Assembly: GCF_025639885.1 (NCBI RefSeq)
Contig: NZ_CP106738.1
Location: 2,728,001 to 2,792,000 of the forward strand
DNA length: 64,000 bases
Reading direction: 5' to 3'
From: Roseovarius pelagicus
GTDB taxonomy: Bacteria; Pseudomonadota; Alphaproteobacteria; Rhodobacterales; Rhodobacteraceae
The translations under genes were made by a program, and so were the position numbers. Below, in pieces: positions 29,410 to 38,343 of this stretch. Position 1 is the first letter of the stretch. Each line of letters starts with the position of its first letter. Under the pieces are notes generated by a model, which was not told where the DNA came from, did not search any database, and saw nothing but the letters and a program-made list of their open reading frames with translations.

Positions 29410-30027
29410 TCAATACGCCGTGTTTTTCCACTTGTTCGGATCCCATTCGGCCAGAACCTTGGAATTGTCGTCGTCGTCATATTCGTGCAGCGTCCGCTCT
29501 TTCACGCCGGGAATGCGCGCGAATTGTTCTGCCAGCTTCTTTGGATACCAGCCGGGCGTGATCTTGCCCGGAAAAAGCTGTGCCATGATCTCGGATGTAC
29601 TCTTGGCGCATTGTGCGGCGGGCACGGCACCGTAGTTCTGCGCCAATGCGATCGCGCGCTGGGCCATTTCGGGGCTGACGTCGAGGGTCTGGATTTTTAC
29701 GTGGTATGTCTTGCGCGCGTGGTAACGGGTGTAGACGTCCGCAACGGGCGGCGTGATCCCATAGAGCACGTCGTTACGTTCGGGGATCGTTTCATGTTTG
29801 AACGATCCGGCCGGATCCCAGATCACCCGTTGGTTGCCATTGATCATCAGCGACGTGTGCGCGCCGTTTCCGGTGCGGTTGTTGATCATGGTGTAGAGTG
29901 TCAGGCGCGTCGGGCCGTCAAAGTGGTAGGCGGCTTTCGACACTTCTTCGTCGGTGGCCCAGACCCGTTCGCCAGCACAACCGCTAAGGGTGAACAAGGC
30001 GCAGAGTGCGACTATCCAGAAACGCAT
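29410..30027 (-). CDS. Conserved lipoprotein of unknown function
   Basis: A 205-residue protein with a lipoprotein signal (MRFWIVALCALFTLSGCAG, lipid cysteine at 17). The mature part contains GAHTSLMINGNQRVIWDPAG and later a cysteine in PAAQCAKSTSEI, faintly resembling papain-like NlpC/DUF4105 folds, with H and C as possible catalytic residues. That is only a guess. It ends in an acidic and lysine-rich tail. It lies convergent to tpa across a terminator and downstream of the oxidase subunit gene. Confidence 0.7.
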   Translation of the reverse strand: MRFWIVALCALFTLSGCAGERVWATDEEVSKAAYHFDGPTRLTLYTMINNRTGNGAHTSLMINGNQRVIWDPAGSFKHETIPERNDVLYGITPPVADVYTRYHARKTYHVKIQTLDVSPEMAQRAIALAQNYGAVPAAQCAKSTSEIMAQLFPGKITPGWYPKKLAEQFARIPGVKERTLHEYDDDDNSKVLAEWDPNKWKNTAY

Positions 30028-30089
30028 GAGACTCTCCTGTCAGGTCGGCGGCGTCATATCTTTGGCGCGCGAACCGCTGTCGGGGCGGA

Positions 30090-30224
30090 TTAGCTGTTGA
30101 CCAGCGCCATGAAGATCAGGGCGGCGATGGAAACCATCGCAACGCGTGCCGATGCGGTGATGAACCCCTCAAAGGTTTTTTCCTGTACGTCGATGTTCAT
30201 TTCGCCGTGCTTGTGCTCTGCCAT
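30090..30224 (-). CDS. aa3-type cytochrome c oxidase subunit IV
   Basis: A 44-residue protein reading MAEHKHGEMNIDVQEKT, then a single membrane helix ending IAALIFMALVNS. It matches the short bacterial COX aa3 subunit IV family, which associates with the oxidase in the inner membrane and is not essential in related species. AAGGA lies upstream. It sits alone, away from the main cox genes, as is common in this family. Confidence 0.85.
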   Translation of the reverse strand: MAEHKHGEMNIDVQEKTFEGFITASARVAMVSIAALIFMALVNS

Positions 30225-30316
30225 GTGATTTCGTGTCCTTTTCGTCTCGAATTCGGTTGGTGCTTAGCGGATTTGCAAGCGCCTGTCACGCCCAAAGCCG
30301 GGATCGGGCGCGGTGG

Positions 30317-30772
30317 TCATGCCTTGTCCAGATCGGCCGCGAGGCGAAATCCGATGCGGGTTGCTTCGGCTGCTGGCTCGGGCTTGGGCACGGCACGCAA
30401 GAGCACGCTGAGCTGGCCGACATGCTGCACAAGCTGGGTTTTGCCGCCTGCCGGATCACTGCCGTAGAAGGTCACGATGTCGGGGTCGAAATAGCCCATT
30501 CCCTCGATCCGCAGAATACCTGCGTCGCCACCGGTAAAGCCCATCGCGACCTCGTGTTCGCTATCCAGAGTCTTTTCAAAGTTCTGGATATAGAGAATCA
30601 GCCGCTCATAGGCCCATTGTGCCGGGCTTTTCTGTTCGACGGGCTTTTTGCCGAGCGTGGCGGGTGCGCCCGCTGCTGCATTGGGGGTGTCGGGATCGGT
30701 GTGTACCTCGTGGCAGCGCGGTAGGGCTGCGGCCTCTTCAACCTCTGCCGAGGTCATGATCTGATTGTCCAA
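30317..30772 (-). CDS. Conserved hypothetical protein (DUF6173-like)
   Basis: A 151-residue soluble protein. The core includes AQWAYERLILYIQNFEKTL, DIVTFYG and QLVQHVGQLSVLL. I recall this pattern as DUF6173 of Rhodobacteraceae. No function is known. The TTG start at 30772 is supported by AAGGGG six bases upstream, overlapping the stop of the preceding MBL gene; ATG at 30757 is the alternative. It is the last gene of an acyl-CoA dehydrogenase, MBL, DUF operon. Confidence 0.72.
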   Translation of the reverse strand: MDNQIMTSAEVEEAAALPRCHEVHTDPDTPNAAAGAPATLGKKPVEQKSPAQWAYERLILYIQNFEKTLDSEHEVAMGFTGGDAGILRIEGMGYFDPDIVTFYGSDPAGGKTQLVQHVGQLSVLLRAVPKPEPAAEATRIGFRLAADLDKA

Positions 30773-30775
30773 TGT

Positions 30776-31822
30776 TTACCCCTTACTTTGCCACAGCCAT
30801 GCGCCGTCCGCACGGCGTGTACGGTTAATGCGCCCAGCCTGATACAGATGATTGAGATGTGCAACGGCTTCGACAAGGGCCAAGCCATAGGTACCGTGAT
30901 CAATTTTGCGTTTAAAGAGCGAGGCAAAGCATTCTGCCGCAGTACGTGGCGTGGACAGGTGTGCCTCTAGTCTGGTCAGCGCGCCGTGGTGATTGTCGAT
31001 CAGTTGGCGCATGCGGGTGGGAAGCCCGGTAAAGGGCAGTTTGTGGCCGCTGAGAACCAGATGGTCAGGCGTGGCGAGTGCGGCAAACCGGGCGCAGGCC
31101 TCTAGCCAGTCCGCGACCGGATCAGCGTCGGGTTCGGTCGGATAAACGCCCAGATTGGGGCTGATGGACGAAATGATCTGATCGCCTGCGATTACCAGAT
31201 CGTCCTCGCGGCTCCACAGGGTCAGGTGTTCGGGGGCATGGCCGTTGCCGATATGAACATCCCAGTCACGCCCGCCGACGGTCAGCGTATCGCCTTGCTT
31301 GACCCGTGTGTAGCCAATGGGTAGCGGCACGCAGGTGTCGGCGAAATTATAGGGGCGCGCATCCTTGCGTTCGGCAAACACCGCCTCGTCCATTCCGGCG
31401 CTGCGCCAGAAGTCCAGTGCCTGCGGTGTCGGGCGTTCTTCGACATCGAGGATCAGCATGCGTGCCATCAGCCATGCCGTGCGTGTGGTGACGAGTTCCG
31501 CGCCGAAGCGCTCCATCAACCAGCCGACCATGCCAACGTGATCGGGGTGGTGATGCGTCAGGATCACGCGGCCTACCGGGCGTCCCTGCAATGGGCCTTC
31601 AAGCAGGGCCTCCCATATGCCGACAGAGCGGCGGGAGTGCATGCCGGTATCGACGATGGTCCAGCTGTCGCCGTCGTCCAGCGCGTAGATGTTGACGTGA
31701 TCCAGCACCATCGGCAGTGGCAGACGCATCCACAGGATGCCGGGGGCGACCTGCACTGCCTCACCCTCTGCGGGTGGTTCGGACCACGGGTAACGCAGTC
31801 CGCCGGGTGCCGCGTCCTTCAT
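30776..31822 (-). CDS. Metallo-beta-lactamase-fold hydrolase
   Basis: A 348-residue protein with the zinc-binding motif HHHPDH (90-95), a further histidine in HIGNGHAPEHL and an aspartate in VIAGDQIIS. It has the C-terminal winged-helix-like region common to LACTB2-type thioesterase or endoribonuclease members. A role in hydrolysing an acyl-CoA or lactone is plausible because its start overlaps the stop of the upstream acyl-CoA dehydrogenase by four bases. Substrate unknown. Confidence 0.85.
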   Translation of the reverse strand: MKDAAPGGLRYPWSEPPAEGEAVQVAPGILWMRLPLPMVLDHVNIYALDDGDSWTIVDTGMHSRRSVGIWEALLEGPLQGRPVGRVILTHHHPDHVGMVGWLMERFGAELVTTRTAWLMARMLILDVEERPTPQALDFWRSAGMDEAVFAERKDARPYNFADTCVPLPIGYTRVKQGDTLTVGGRDWDVHIGNGHAPEHLTLWSREDDLVIAGDQIISSISPNLGVYPTEPDADPVADWLEACARFAALATPDHLVLSGHKLPFTGLPTRMRQLIDNHHGALTRLEAHLSTPRTAAECFASLFKRKIDHGTYGLALVEAVAHLNHLYQAGRINRTRRADGAWLWQSKG

Positions 31823-33534
31823 CGGCTCAGGTCGTCAACTGTGAGCGCGTAGAGGCCCGCCGCCCCGGCGCGTGCATGGGCCAGCGCGCCGGTATATTCC
31901 GGCAACATGCGGGTGATATAGAAATGCGCCAGCTTGGCATGTGCGCCGTCGGGATCGGTCTGCGCCGCAGTCAGGTGGAAATATCCGCCCAGAACCCGTG
32001 CGAAACCACGCAGGAACGGAACGGCACCGGCAAAGCGGTCGTTCATGTCCTCCTGCGTCACCAGCCATTCGACTGTTTCGCGTAGTGCGCGCGCAGCATC
32101 CGCCACGGGGGTGGCCAGATCGGGCAGGCTGTCCTGCGCCGCGTTGGCGGCGGCGTCGATTTCGTCCAGCAGGGCAAAGGCCGCCGCGCCACCATCCATC
32201 ATCTTGCGCGCGACCAGATCCATTGCCTGAATGCCGTTGGCGCCCTCGTAGATTTCGGTCACGCGGACATCGCGGGCGAACTGCGCGGCGCCGGTTTCCT
32301 CGATATAACCCATGCCGCCATGGACCTGCACACCCATGTCAGCGACCGTGCTGCCGGTCATCGTGCCGAAGGCCTTGGCGATGGGGGTCAGCAGGGCGGC
32401 GCGGGCGGCCCATTCGCTGCCCTGTTCGGCAGTCTGCATGTCGATTGCCACAGCACAGCTGAGCGCAATGGCGCGCGCGGCAAAAATGTCCGCCTTCATT
32501 GTCAGCAGCATCCGCCGCACGTCTGCGTGATCGACGATCGTGCCGGTGCCGCCCTCGATCATGCTGCGGCCCTGTTTGCGCTCCAGCGCGTAGTTCAGCG
32601 CCTGCTGATATGCGCCCTCGGCCGCGCCGATGCCCTGACCGCCGACACCGAGGCGGGCGTTGTTCATCATGGTGAACATGGCGCGCATACCGCCCTGAGG
32701 CTCGCCGACCAGCCAGCCGGTCGCGCCGTCATATTGCATCACCGCAGTCGGGCTGCCGTGCAGGCCAACCTTGTGTTCAAGTGAGACGACCTTGAGGCTG
32801 TTATGTTCGCCCAGTGTGCCGTCGGCGTTGGGGATGATCTTTGGCACCAGAAAGAGGCTGATCCCCTTGGTGCCCAGCGCACCGTCGGGCAGACGGGCCA
32901 GCACAAGGTGGCAGACGTTTTCGGTAAAATCGTTATCGCCCCAACTGATAAAAATCTTTTGCCCGGTGATGGCATAGGTTCCATCGCCGTTGTCCTCTGC
33001 CTTGGTGCGCAAGGCACCGACATCGCTGCCTGCCTGCGATTCGGTCAGGTTCATGGTGCCGGACCATTCGCCGCTGACCAGTTTGGGCAGATAAAGCGCC
33101 TTGATCTCGTCGCTGGCGTGGTGGTCCAGTGCCTCGATCTGGCCCTGAGTCATCAGCGGATTTAGCTGGAGCGACAGGCAGGCGGCGCTCATCATTTCGT
33201 TCACTGCGGTCGTCACGGTCATCGGCAGGCCCATGCCGCCATATTCGGGACTGGCGCTAATCGACACCCATCCGCCGTCGGCGATGGCCTTGTAGCCCTC
33301 GGCATATCCCGGGCTGGTGCGCACGATGCCGTTTTCCAAATGTGCCGGATGCAGGTCGCCGGGGCGCTGAAGCGGGGCAAGCACGTCCTCGCACATGCGG
33401 CCTGCTTCTGTCAGGATGGCGGCGGTCATGTCTGGCGTCGCCTCGGCAAAGCGGTCGGTTTCGGTGACCTTGGACAGGCCGACAATGTGTTCGAACAGGA
33501 ACTGATAGTCGTCGACTGGGGCGCGATAGGGCAT
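31819..33534 (-). CDS. Acyl-CoA dehydrogenase, large N-terminally extended family (DmdC-like)
   Basis: A 571-residue flavoprotein starting MPYRAPVDDYQFLFEHIVGL, the N-terminal extension typical of the ~590-residue acyl-CoA dehydrogenases that include the methylmercaptopropionyl-CoA enzyme DmdC. FAD-binding MNLTESQAGSDVGALRT and IFISWGDND are seen, and the C-terminal GGMGYIEE region carries the likely base. It oxidises an acyl-CoA to enoyl-CoA. True DmdC identity is not claimed, as paralogues are numerous. ATG at 33534 has AAGGAG seven bases upstream. First gene of the operon. Confidence 0.87.
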   Translation of the reverse strand: MPYRAPVDDYQFLFEHIVGLSKVTETDRFAEATPDMTAAILTEAGRMCEDVLAPLQRPGDLHPAHLENGIVRTSPGYAEGYKAIADGGWVSISASPEYGGMGLPMTVTTAVNEMMSAACLSLQLNPLMTQGQIEALDHHASDEIKALYLPKLVSGEWSGTMNLTESQAGSDVGALRTKAEDNGDGTYAITGQKIFISWGDNDFTENVCHLVLARLPDGALGTKGISLFLVPKIIPNADGTLGEHNSLKVVSLEHKVGLHGSPTAVMQYDGATGWLVGEPQGGMRAMFTMMNNARLGVGGQGIGAAEGAYQQALNYALERKQGRSMIEGGTGTIVDHADVRRMLLTMKADIFAARAIALSCAVAIDMQTAEQGSEWAARAALLTPIAKAFGTMTGSTVADMGVQVHGGMGYIEETGAAQFARDVRVTEIYEGANGIQAMDLVARKMMDGGAAAFALLDEIDAAANAAQDSLPDLATPVADAARALRETVEWLVTQEDMNDRFAGAVPFLRGFARVLGGYFHLTAAQTDPDGAHAKLAHFYITRMLPEYTGALAHARAGAAGLYALTVDDLSR

Positions 33535-33679
33535 CTGGCATCTCCTTACCTGCGCGTGGCGTGCTGCTTGGCATTGACGCGTGTGCGCGATAATCACGGT
33601 TTCATATCGACTTAGCGTATCGCGCCGGGATGCACCATCAAGCAGAACGCCGCGTCACGGGTGATAAGGACGTACCGAC

Positions 33680-34657
33680 TTGGCCGAGACCGATCTGGAA
33701 ACACGCATGTTGACTGCGGATGCGGCGGGTATAGCCCAAGCCGCAGCACTGCTGGATCAGGGGGCGCTGATCGCGTTCCCGACCGAAACGGTTTACGGTC
33801 TGGGCGCGGATGCGCGGAACGGCGCGGCGGTGGCGCGGATTTTTGCGGCCAAGGATCGGCCCCAATTCAACCCGTTGATCGTGCATGTGGCGGATGCGAA
33901 CGCCGCGCAGATCTATGCAGAATGGAGTGATATGGCCGACCGGCTGGCTGCCGCGTTCTGGCCCGGCCCGCTGACGCTGGTTTTGCCCTTGCGCGCAGGT
34001 AGCGGGCTAAGTCCGCTGGTCAGCGCAGGCCAGCCGAGTGTTGCGCTGCGTGCGCCCGATCATCCGGTGGGGGCCGCGCTGCTGGCGGCATTCGGCGGGC
34101 CGATTGCCGCGCCGTCGGCCAACCCATCGGGACGCATCAGCCCGACGCAGGCCGCGCATGTGCTGGCGGGACTGGACGGGCGCATCGCGGGTATCGTCGA
34201 TGGCGGTGCCTGTCCGGTGGGGGTGGAATCTACGATCGTTGGTTTGGGCGATATGCCCACGTTGCTGCGCCCCGGCGGACTGCCTGCCGAAGCGGTCGAG
34301 GCGGCGCTGGGCATGCCATTGGCCGCGCCGGTATCGGGTGCGCCGTTGACCGCGCCGGGGCAACTGGCCTCGCACTATGCGCCGCGTGCGGGGGTTCGGC
34401 TGAACGCGCAACGGGCGCAGGCGGGCGAAGTGCTGGTAGGGTTCGGGCCGGATGTGGTGGGGGATACCACCCTGTCCGCGTCGGGCGATCTGACTGAAGC
34501 GGCGGCACGGCTGTTTGAGGTGCTGCATGCGTTGGACGCGAGCGGGGTGACAGGTATTGCCGTCGCGCCGATCCCGGATCACGGGCTGGGGCGTGCGATC
34601 AATGATCGCCTGCGCCGCGCGGCGGCACCACGCGGAGCGCCGTCATCCGGTCAGTAA
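33680..34657 (+). CDS. L-threonylcarbamoyladenylate synthase (TsaC/Sua5)
   Basis: A 325-residue long-form Sua5 enzyme making threonylcarbamoyl-AMP for the t6A37 modification of ANN-decoding tRNAs. The YrdC domain is at about 15-205 (ALIAFPTETVYGLGADA, KDRPQFNPLIVHV, PSANPSGRIS) and a Sua5 C-terminal domain follows. The TTG start at 33680 has AAGGA nine bases upstream; the ATG at 33707 is an alternative. The end overlaps the convergent acyl-CoA dehydrogenase by 7 bp. Confidence 0.92.
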   Translation: MAETDLETRMLTADAAGIAQAAALLDQGALIAFPTETVYGLGADARNGAAVARIFAAKDRPQFNPLIVHVADANAAQIYAEWSDMADRLAAAFWPGPLTLVLPLRAGSGLSPLVSAGQPSVALRAPDHPVGAALLAAFGGPIAAPSANPSGRISPTQAAHVLAGLDGRIAGIVDGGACPVGVESTIVGLGDMPTLLRPGGLPAEAVEAALGMPLAAPVSGAPLTAPGQLASHYAPRAGVRLNAQRAQAGEVLVGFGPDVVGDTTLSASGDLTEAAARLFEVLHALDASGVTGIAVAPIPDHGLGRAINDRLRRAAAPRGAPSSGQ

Positions 34658-35802
34658 CTGCGCGGCATCTTCAACACGTGTTCGGCGAGGTAGGACAGAA
34701 TCAGGTTGGTCGAAATCGGTGCAACCTGATAAAGTCGGGTTTCGCGGAATTTGCGTTCGATATCGTATTCCTCGGCGAAGCCGAAACCACCGTGGGTTTG
34801 TACGGCGGCTTCTGCGGCTTCCCAACTGGCCTCTGCTGCCAGCATCTTGGCCATGTTGGCCTCGGCACCCGGATTGTGGCCCGCCTCGTAGAGCCGCACG
34901 GCATCCTGCACCATCAACTCGGCGGCGCGCATCCGCGCGTAGGCCTGTGCGATGGGGAAGGATATTCCCTGATTCTGCCCGATCGGGCGACCGAACACCT
35001 CGCGCTCTGACGCATAGGCAGAGGATTTATCAATCAGCCATTTGGCGTCGCCGATACATTCAGACGCGATCAGGATACGCTCGGCGTTCATGCCAGACAT
35101 GATATAGCCGAACCCCTTGCCCTCGGTGCCGATCAGGTTTTCTGCCGGCACTTCGACATTGTCGAAGAACACCTCGCAGGTGGCGTGGTTCATCATCGTG
35201 CGGATGGGCGAAATACGCAGGCCATTTTGCCGGGCCTCGTTCATGTCGAGGATAAAGACCGACAGGCCGTCGGTCTTCTTCTGGCACTGATCCAACGGCG
35301 TGGTGCGGGCCAGCAGGATCATCAGGTCGGAATATTCGGCACGTGAGGTCCAGATTTTCTGTCCGTTGATGATGTATCTGTCGCCATCCCGGCGGGCGGT
35401 GGTCTTGATCGCGGGGGTGTTGGTGCCGCTGCCCGGTTCGGTTACGCCAAAGGCCTGAAGTCGCAACGAGCCGTCGGCGATCCCCGGCAAATACTGCTGT
35501 TTTTGTTTGTCGTTTCCGTGTCTTAGCAGGGTGCCCATTGTGTACATCTGCGCATGACAGGCGGCGGCGTTGCAGCCCGCGCGGTGAATTTCCTCTAGGA
35601 TCGCGGTCCCGGCAGACAGGGTCAGCCCGATGCCGCCGTATTCTTCGGGGATGAGCGCGCTGAGATAACCCTGTTCGGTCAGTGCGTCGACAAAATCAGA
35701 CGGATAGGCGCGGGAGCGGTCTATCTCGCGCCAATATGCGCCGGGAAACCCCTCGCACAGTTTCGCGACGGCATCGCGGATGTCCTGGTGTTGTTCGATC
35801 AT
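34651..35802 (-). CDS. Acyl-CoA dehydrogenase (short-chain/general type)
   Basis: A 383-residue flavoenzyme of the classical acyl-CoA dehydrogenase family. FAD-contact segments are AFGVTEPGSGTNT and YIINGQKIWTSRAEYSD. The adenine/dimer region is VFGRPIGQNQGISFPIAQ, and the C-terminal QTHGGFGFAEEYDIER is typical. It oxidises an acyl-CoA, passing electrons to ETF; chain preference is unknown. The ATG has GGAG six bases before it. It is divergent from the amide operon across the 329-bp leader region. Confidence 0.88.
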   Translation of the reverse strand: MIEQHQDIRDAVAKLCEGFPGAYWREIDRSRAYPSDFVDALTEQGYLSALIPEEYGGIGLTLSAGTAILEEIHRAGCNAAACHAQMYTMGTLLRHGNDKQKQQYLPGIADGSLRLQAFGVTEPGSGTNTPAIKTTARRDGDRYIINGQKIWTSRAEYSDLMILLARTTPLDQCQKKTDGLSVFILDMNEARQNGLRISPIRTMMNHATCEVFFDNVEVPAENLIGTEGKGFGYIMSGMNAERILIASECIGDAKWLIDKSSAYASEREVFGRPIGQNQGISFPIAQAYARMRAAELMVQDAVRLYEAGHNPGAEANMAKMLAAEASWEAAEAAVQTHGGFGFAEEYDIERKFRETRLYQVAPISTNLILSYLAEHVLKMPRSY

Positions 35803-36003
35803 CGTCCACTCCGATCCAAATTTTGCGCGACCATAGCAGGTGGCCGACGGATAGAGCAGACCGCCAGAGCGATCACGGGCATAGCCGGAACTTATGGCGG
35901 GTCAGGGGCATTCTATCTAAGCGTGTGAACAAGTTTGTAACTTGCTGAATAGTCACGGAATAATTTTCTTGCAAAAAATACGGAATTTGTGAACGATTAG
36001 TTC

Positions 36004-36048
36004 GAGCTCAAATGCGAGCTCTCACGAATTTACCGAGCAAAATAGCTC
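36004..36048 (+). ncRNA. Leader RNA: two hexaloop hairpins, candidate AmiR (ANTAR) antitermination target
   Basis: Hairpin P1 is GAGCTC-AAATGC-GAGCTC (36004-36021). Hairpin P2 is GAGC-AAAATA-GCTC (36035-36048). The two are 13 bases apart and both have six-base loops starting with A. P2 shares bases with the 5' arm of the terminator at 36039-36087, so forming P2 would block the terminator. This dual-hexaloop-before-terminator layout is that of ANTAR targets, and an AmiR gene ends this operon. The consensus G at loop position 4 is absent, which lowers certainty. The remaining 35803-36003 holds the divergent promoters; no gene seen. Confidence 0.6.
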
Positions 36049-36087
36049 TCAATCGCAGTTTCTACTGCGGTCGAGGGCTATTTTTTT
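36039..36087 (+). terminator. Strong leader terminator upstream of the amide operon
   Basis: A 20-position stem (36039-36058 with 36065-36084, one A-C mismatch and two G-U pairs) closes a six-base loop and runs directly into seven T (36081-36087). It lies 45 bp before the first structural gene, inside the presumed leader, so it should attenuate the operon unless overridden. Confidence 0.85.
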
Positions 36088-36131
36088 GCGTTTTGACCAA
36101 GTGAAACAAAATTAACAGGGGGAGAAAATCA

Positions 36132-37376
36132 ATGAAGAGAAGAGAGTTTTTAGGCCGCGCTGGTGCTGCCAGTACACTGGGGCTGGCGGGTGGTTTGTCG
36201 GCACCAGCTTTGTTGAGTGGCGTGAGCCGCGCCTATGCCGCAGGTGATGATATTCCGGTGGGATTGCTATTCTCGCTGACCGGGGCCGTGGCTGTGGTCG
36301 AACATACGCTGCACGATGCAGCCCTGATGGCGATCGAGGAGATCAACGCGGCAGGCGGTGTGCATGGCAAGCAACTGCGCCCGATCATCGAAGACCCGGC
36401 ATCCGATCCCGCGACCTATGCCGACCGTGCGCGGCGTCTGATGATCCGTGATAAATGCGTCAGCGTCTTTGGCTCGTACACGTCATCCAGCCGGCAGGCG
36501 GTTCTGCCAATCGCAGAGCAGCGGAACAACCTCTATTGGTATCCAACGCTATATGAAGGGCGTGAATGCTCGCGCAACATCATGTATGGCGGCGCATTGG
36601 CCAATCAGCAGCAGGATATTCTGATCCCTTGGCTGGCGGAGAATTTCGGCTCGCGCTTCTACATGGTGGGCAATAACTACGTCTATCCGAAAGAAGAGAA
36701 CAACTACTGCAAGACATTGCTGAAAGTCCTCGATGGCGAGGTGGTGCATGAGGAATATGTGCCAATGGGCCATTCCGATTTCAGCTCGGTCATCAACCGT
36801 ATCCGTGCGGAAGAGCCGGATGTGATCTTCTCGACCCTCGTCGGGGACTCGGATGTTGCTTTTGCCCGTCAGTACCACGCGGCAGAGCTGGATCCGGCGA
36901 AACTGCCCGTTTGCAGCCTGACGCGCTCTGAAGTTGAAGTGAAAGCCATCGGTGGTGAGGCGGCAGCAGGCCACTTCTCATCTGCGCCTTATTTCATGGG
37001 GCACGAATCGGCTGAGAACGAGAAGTTTGTCGAGGCTTACAAAGCGCGCTTTGGCGCTGATGAGGTGACGCACTTTGTCAGCGAAGCGGCGTATTTCCAA
37101 GTGTACCAGTTCAAGGCTGCACTGGAGAAGCTTGATCCGTCCAACATCACGCCGACAGGTATCCGCGATGCCGCAGTCGGGATGACAATGATGGCCCCAC
37201 AGGGCGAAATCCTGATCGATGAGAATCTGCACACGCACCTGTGGCCCAAGATCGGCCAGTGGCAGTCCGACGGGCAGGCCAAGGTTATCGTGCAGTCCGA
37301 CAAACGGTTCGAGCCGAAGCCCTATGCGGCCTATCCGGGGCAGGAATGCACCGGGGCGGGTCTGGTCAAGTCCTGA
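36132..37376 (+). CDS. Urea/amide-type ABC transporter substrate-binding protein (UrtA/AmiC family)
   Basis: A 414-residue exported binding protein with a twin-arginine signal (MKRREFLGRAG, cleavage after SRAYA near 36). The Peripla_BP_5 fold is shared with UrtA, FmdD and AmiC (IPVGLLFSLTGAVAVVE, YWYPTLYEGRECSRNIMYGG). It probably captures short aliphatic amides or urea. It is homologous to the cytoplasmic AmiC sensor encoded 7 kb downstream. AGGGGGAG precedes the ATG. It is the first gene after the leader terminator. An amide ligand is inferred from amiEBCR linkage; urea is the alternative. Confidence 0.87.
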   Translation: MKRREFLGRAGAASTLGLAGGLSAPALLSGVSRAYAAGDDIPVGLLFSLTGAVAVVEHTLHDAALMAIEEINAAGGVHGKQLRPIIEDPASDPATYADRARRLMIRDKCVSVFGSYTSSSRQAVLPIAEQRNNLYWYPTLYEGRECSRNIMYGGALANQQQDILIPWLAENFGSRFYMVGNNYVYPKEENNYCKTLLKVLDGEVVHEEYVPMGHSDFSSVINRIRAEEPDVIFSTLVGDSDVAFARQYHAAELDPAKLPVCSLTRSEVEVKAIGGEAAAGHFSSAPYFMGHESAENEKFVEAYKARFGADEVTHFVSEAAYFQVYQFKAALEKLDPSNITPTGIRDAAVGMTMMAPQGEILIDENLHTHLWPKIGQWQSDGQAKVIVQSDKRFEPKPYAAYPGQECTGAGLVKS

Positions 37377-37418
37377 GCGTTCGCGCGGGATCTCTCTGAA
37401 CATTTCGAAACCAACAGT

Positions 37419-37443
37419 GTCCGGCTCGTACCCCGAGCCGGAC
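37419..37443 (+). promoter_or_regulatory. Perfect 10-bp stem-loop between binding protein and permease genes
   Basis: GTCCGGCTCG (37419-37428) pairs with CGAGCCGGAC (37434-37443) around a five-base loop, without a T-tract. Such hairpins after binding-protein genes often stabilise the upstream mRNA so that the binding protein is made in excess over the permease. Confidence 0.6.
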
Positions 37444-37462
37444 CATAGGAGGAAACTGTCCG

Positions 37463-38332
37463 ATGGACGTAGTCTTTAACCAGATCTTTGCGGGGGTGAG
37501 CTTCGCTTCGATTTTGCTGATCATCGCCCTGGGTCTGGCCATCATCTACGGCACGATGGGTGTCATCAATCTGGCGCATGGCGAGTTTGTGATGCTCGGG
37601 GCCTATGCCACATGGGCATTGCAAACCTATGCGGGGCTGGGCGTGGTGACGGCGTTACCACTGGTTTTTCTGGCTGTCGCGGCGGCGGGTTGGGTGATCG
37701 AAAAGGTGATCGTTCAGCGGCTCTATACCCGGCCATTGGATACCATTCTGGCGACATGGGGCATCGGGATCATCCTGCAACAGGCGGTGCGGCTGGGCGT
37801 CGGTGCGGAATCGCGGTTCGTGCGTGGGCCAGAGTGGCTATCGGGCAATATCGAGATCGGCAGTCTGGTAATGTCCAACTATCGATTGTTCGTGATCTTC
37901 TTTTCGCTGGTCGTGCTGGCGGGCACATGGATGCTGATGACGCGAACCGAATTCGGGATGAAGCTGCGCGCGGTCATACAGAACCGGGGCATTTCCGAAT
38001 GCTACGGGATCGAGGCCAAGAAAGTCTATTCCGTCACCTTTGCCTATGGTGCGGGGTTGGCCGGGATCGCGGGCGCGCTGATTACGCCGCTCTTCAGCAC
38101 GATCCCCACGATGGGCACAGGTCTGGTCGTGGATGCATTCCTGGTGGTGATTGTTGGCGGGCTGGGAAGCCTGATGGGCACCGCAGCGGCAGCATTGCTG
38201 ATTGGTGAGGTGACTGCGCTGTTTTCGATCGTGATCAACGACACGCTGGGGCGGATTGCCGTTCTGGCGGGGATTATCCTGCTGATCCGATACCGGCCTC
38301 GCGGCCTATTCCCTGCTGATACACGCCGCTGA
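37463..38332 (+). CDS. Branched-chain/urea-type ABC permease (UrtB-like)
   Basis: A 289-residue LivH/UrtB-family inner-membrane permease with about eight helices. The family pattern GLAIIYGTMGVINLAHGEFVMLGAYA is at the N-terminus; only part is quoted here as INLAHGEFVMLGAY. ENGISECYGI-like and VVIVGGLGSLMGTAAAA follow. It pairs with the next gene product to form the transmembrane channel. GAGGAAACTGTCCG precedes the ATG. It shares the operon with an amidase, so an amide or urea is the expected substrate. Confidence 0.9.
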   Translation: MDVVFNQIFAGVSFASILLIIALGLAIIYGTMGVINLAHGEFVMLGAYATWALQTYAGLGVVTALPLVFLAVAAAGWVIEKVIVQRLYTRPLDTILATWGIGIILQQAVRLGVGAESRFVRGPEWLSGNIEIGSLVMSNYRLFVIFFSLVVLAGTWMLMTRTEFGMKLRAVIQNRGISECYGIEAKKVYSVTFAYGAGLAGIAGALITPLFSTIPTMGTGLVVDAFLVVIVGGLGSLMGTAAAALLIGEVTALFSIVINDTLGRIAVLAGIILLIRYRPRGLFPADTRR

Positions 38333-38343
38333 GGAGCCGGATA

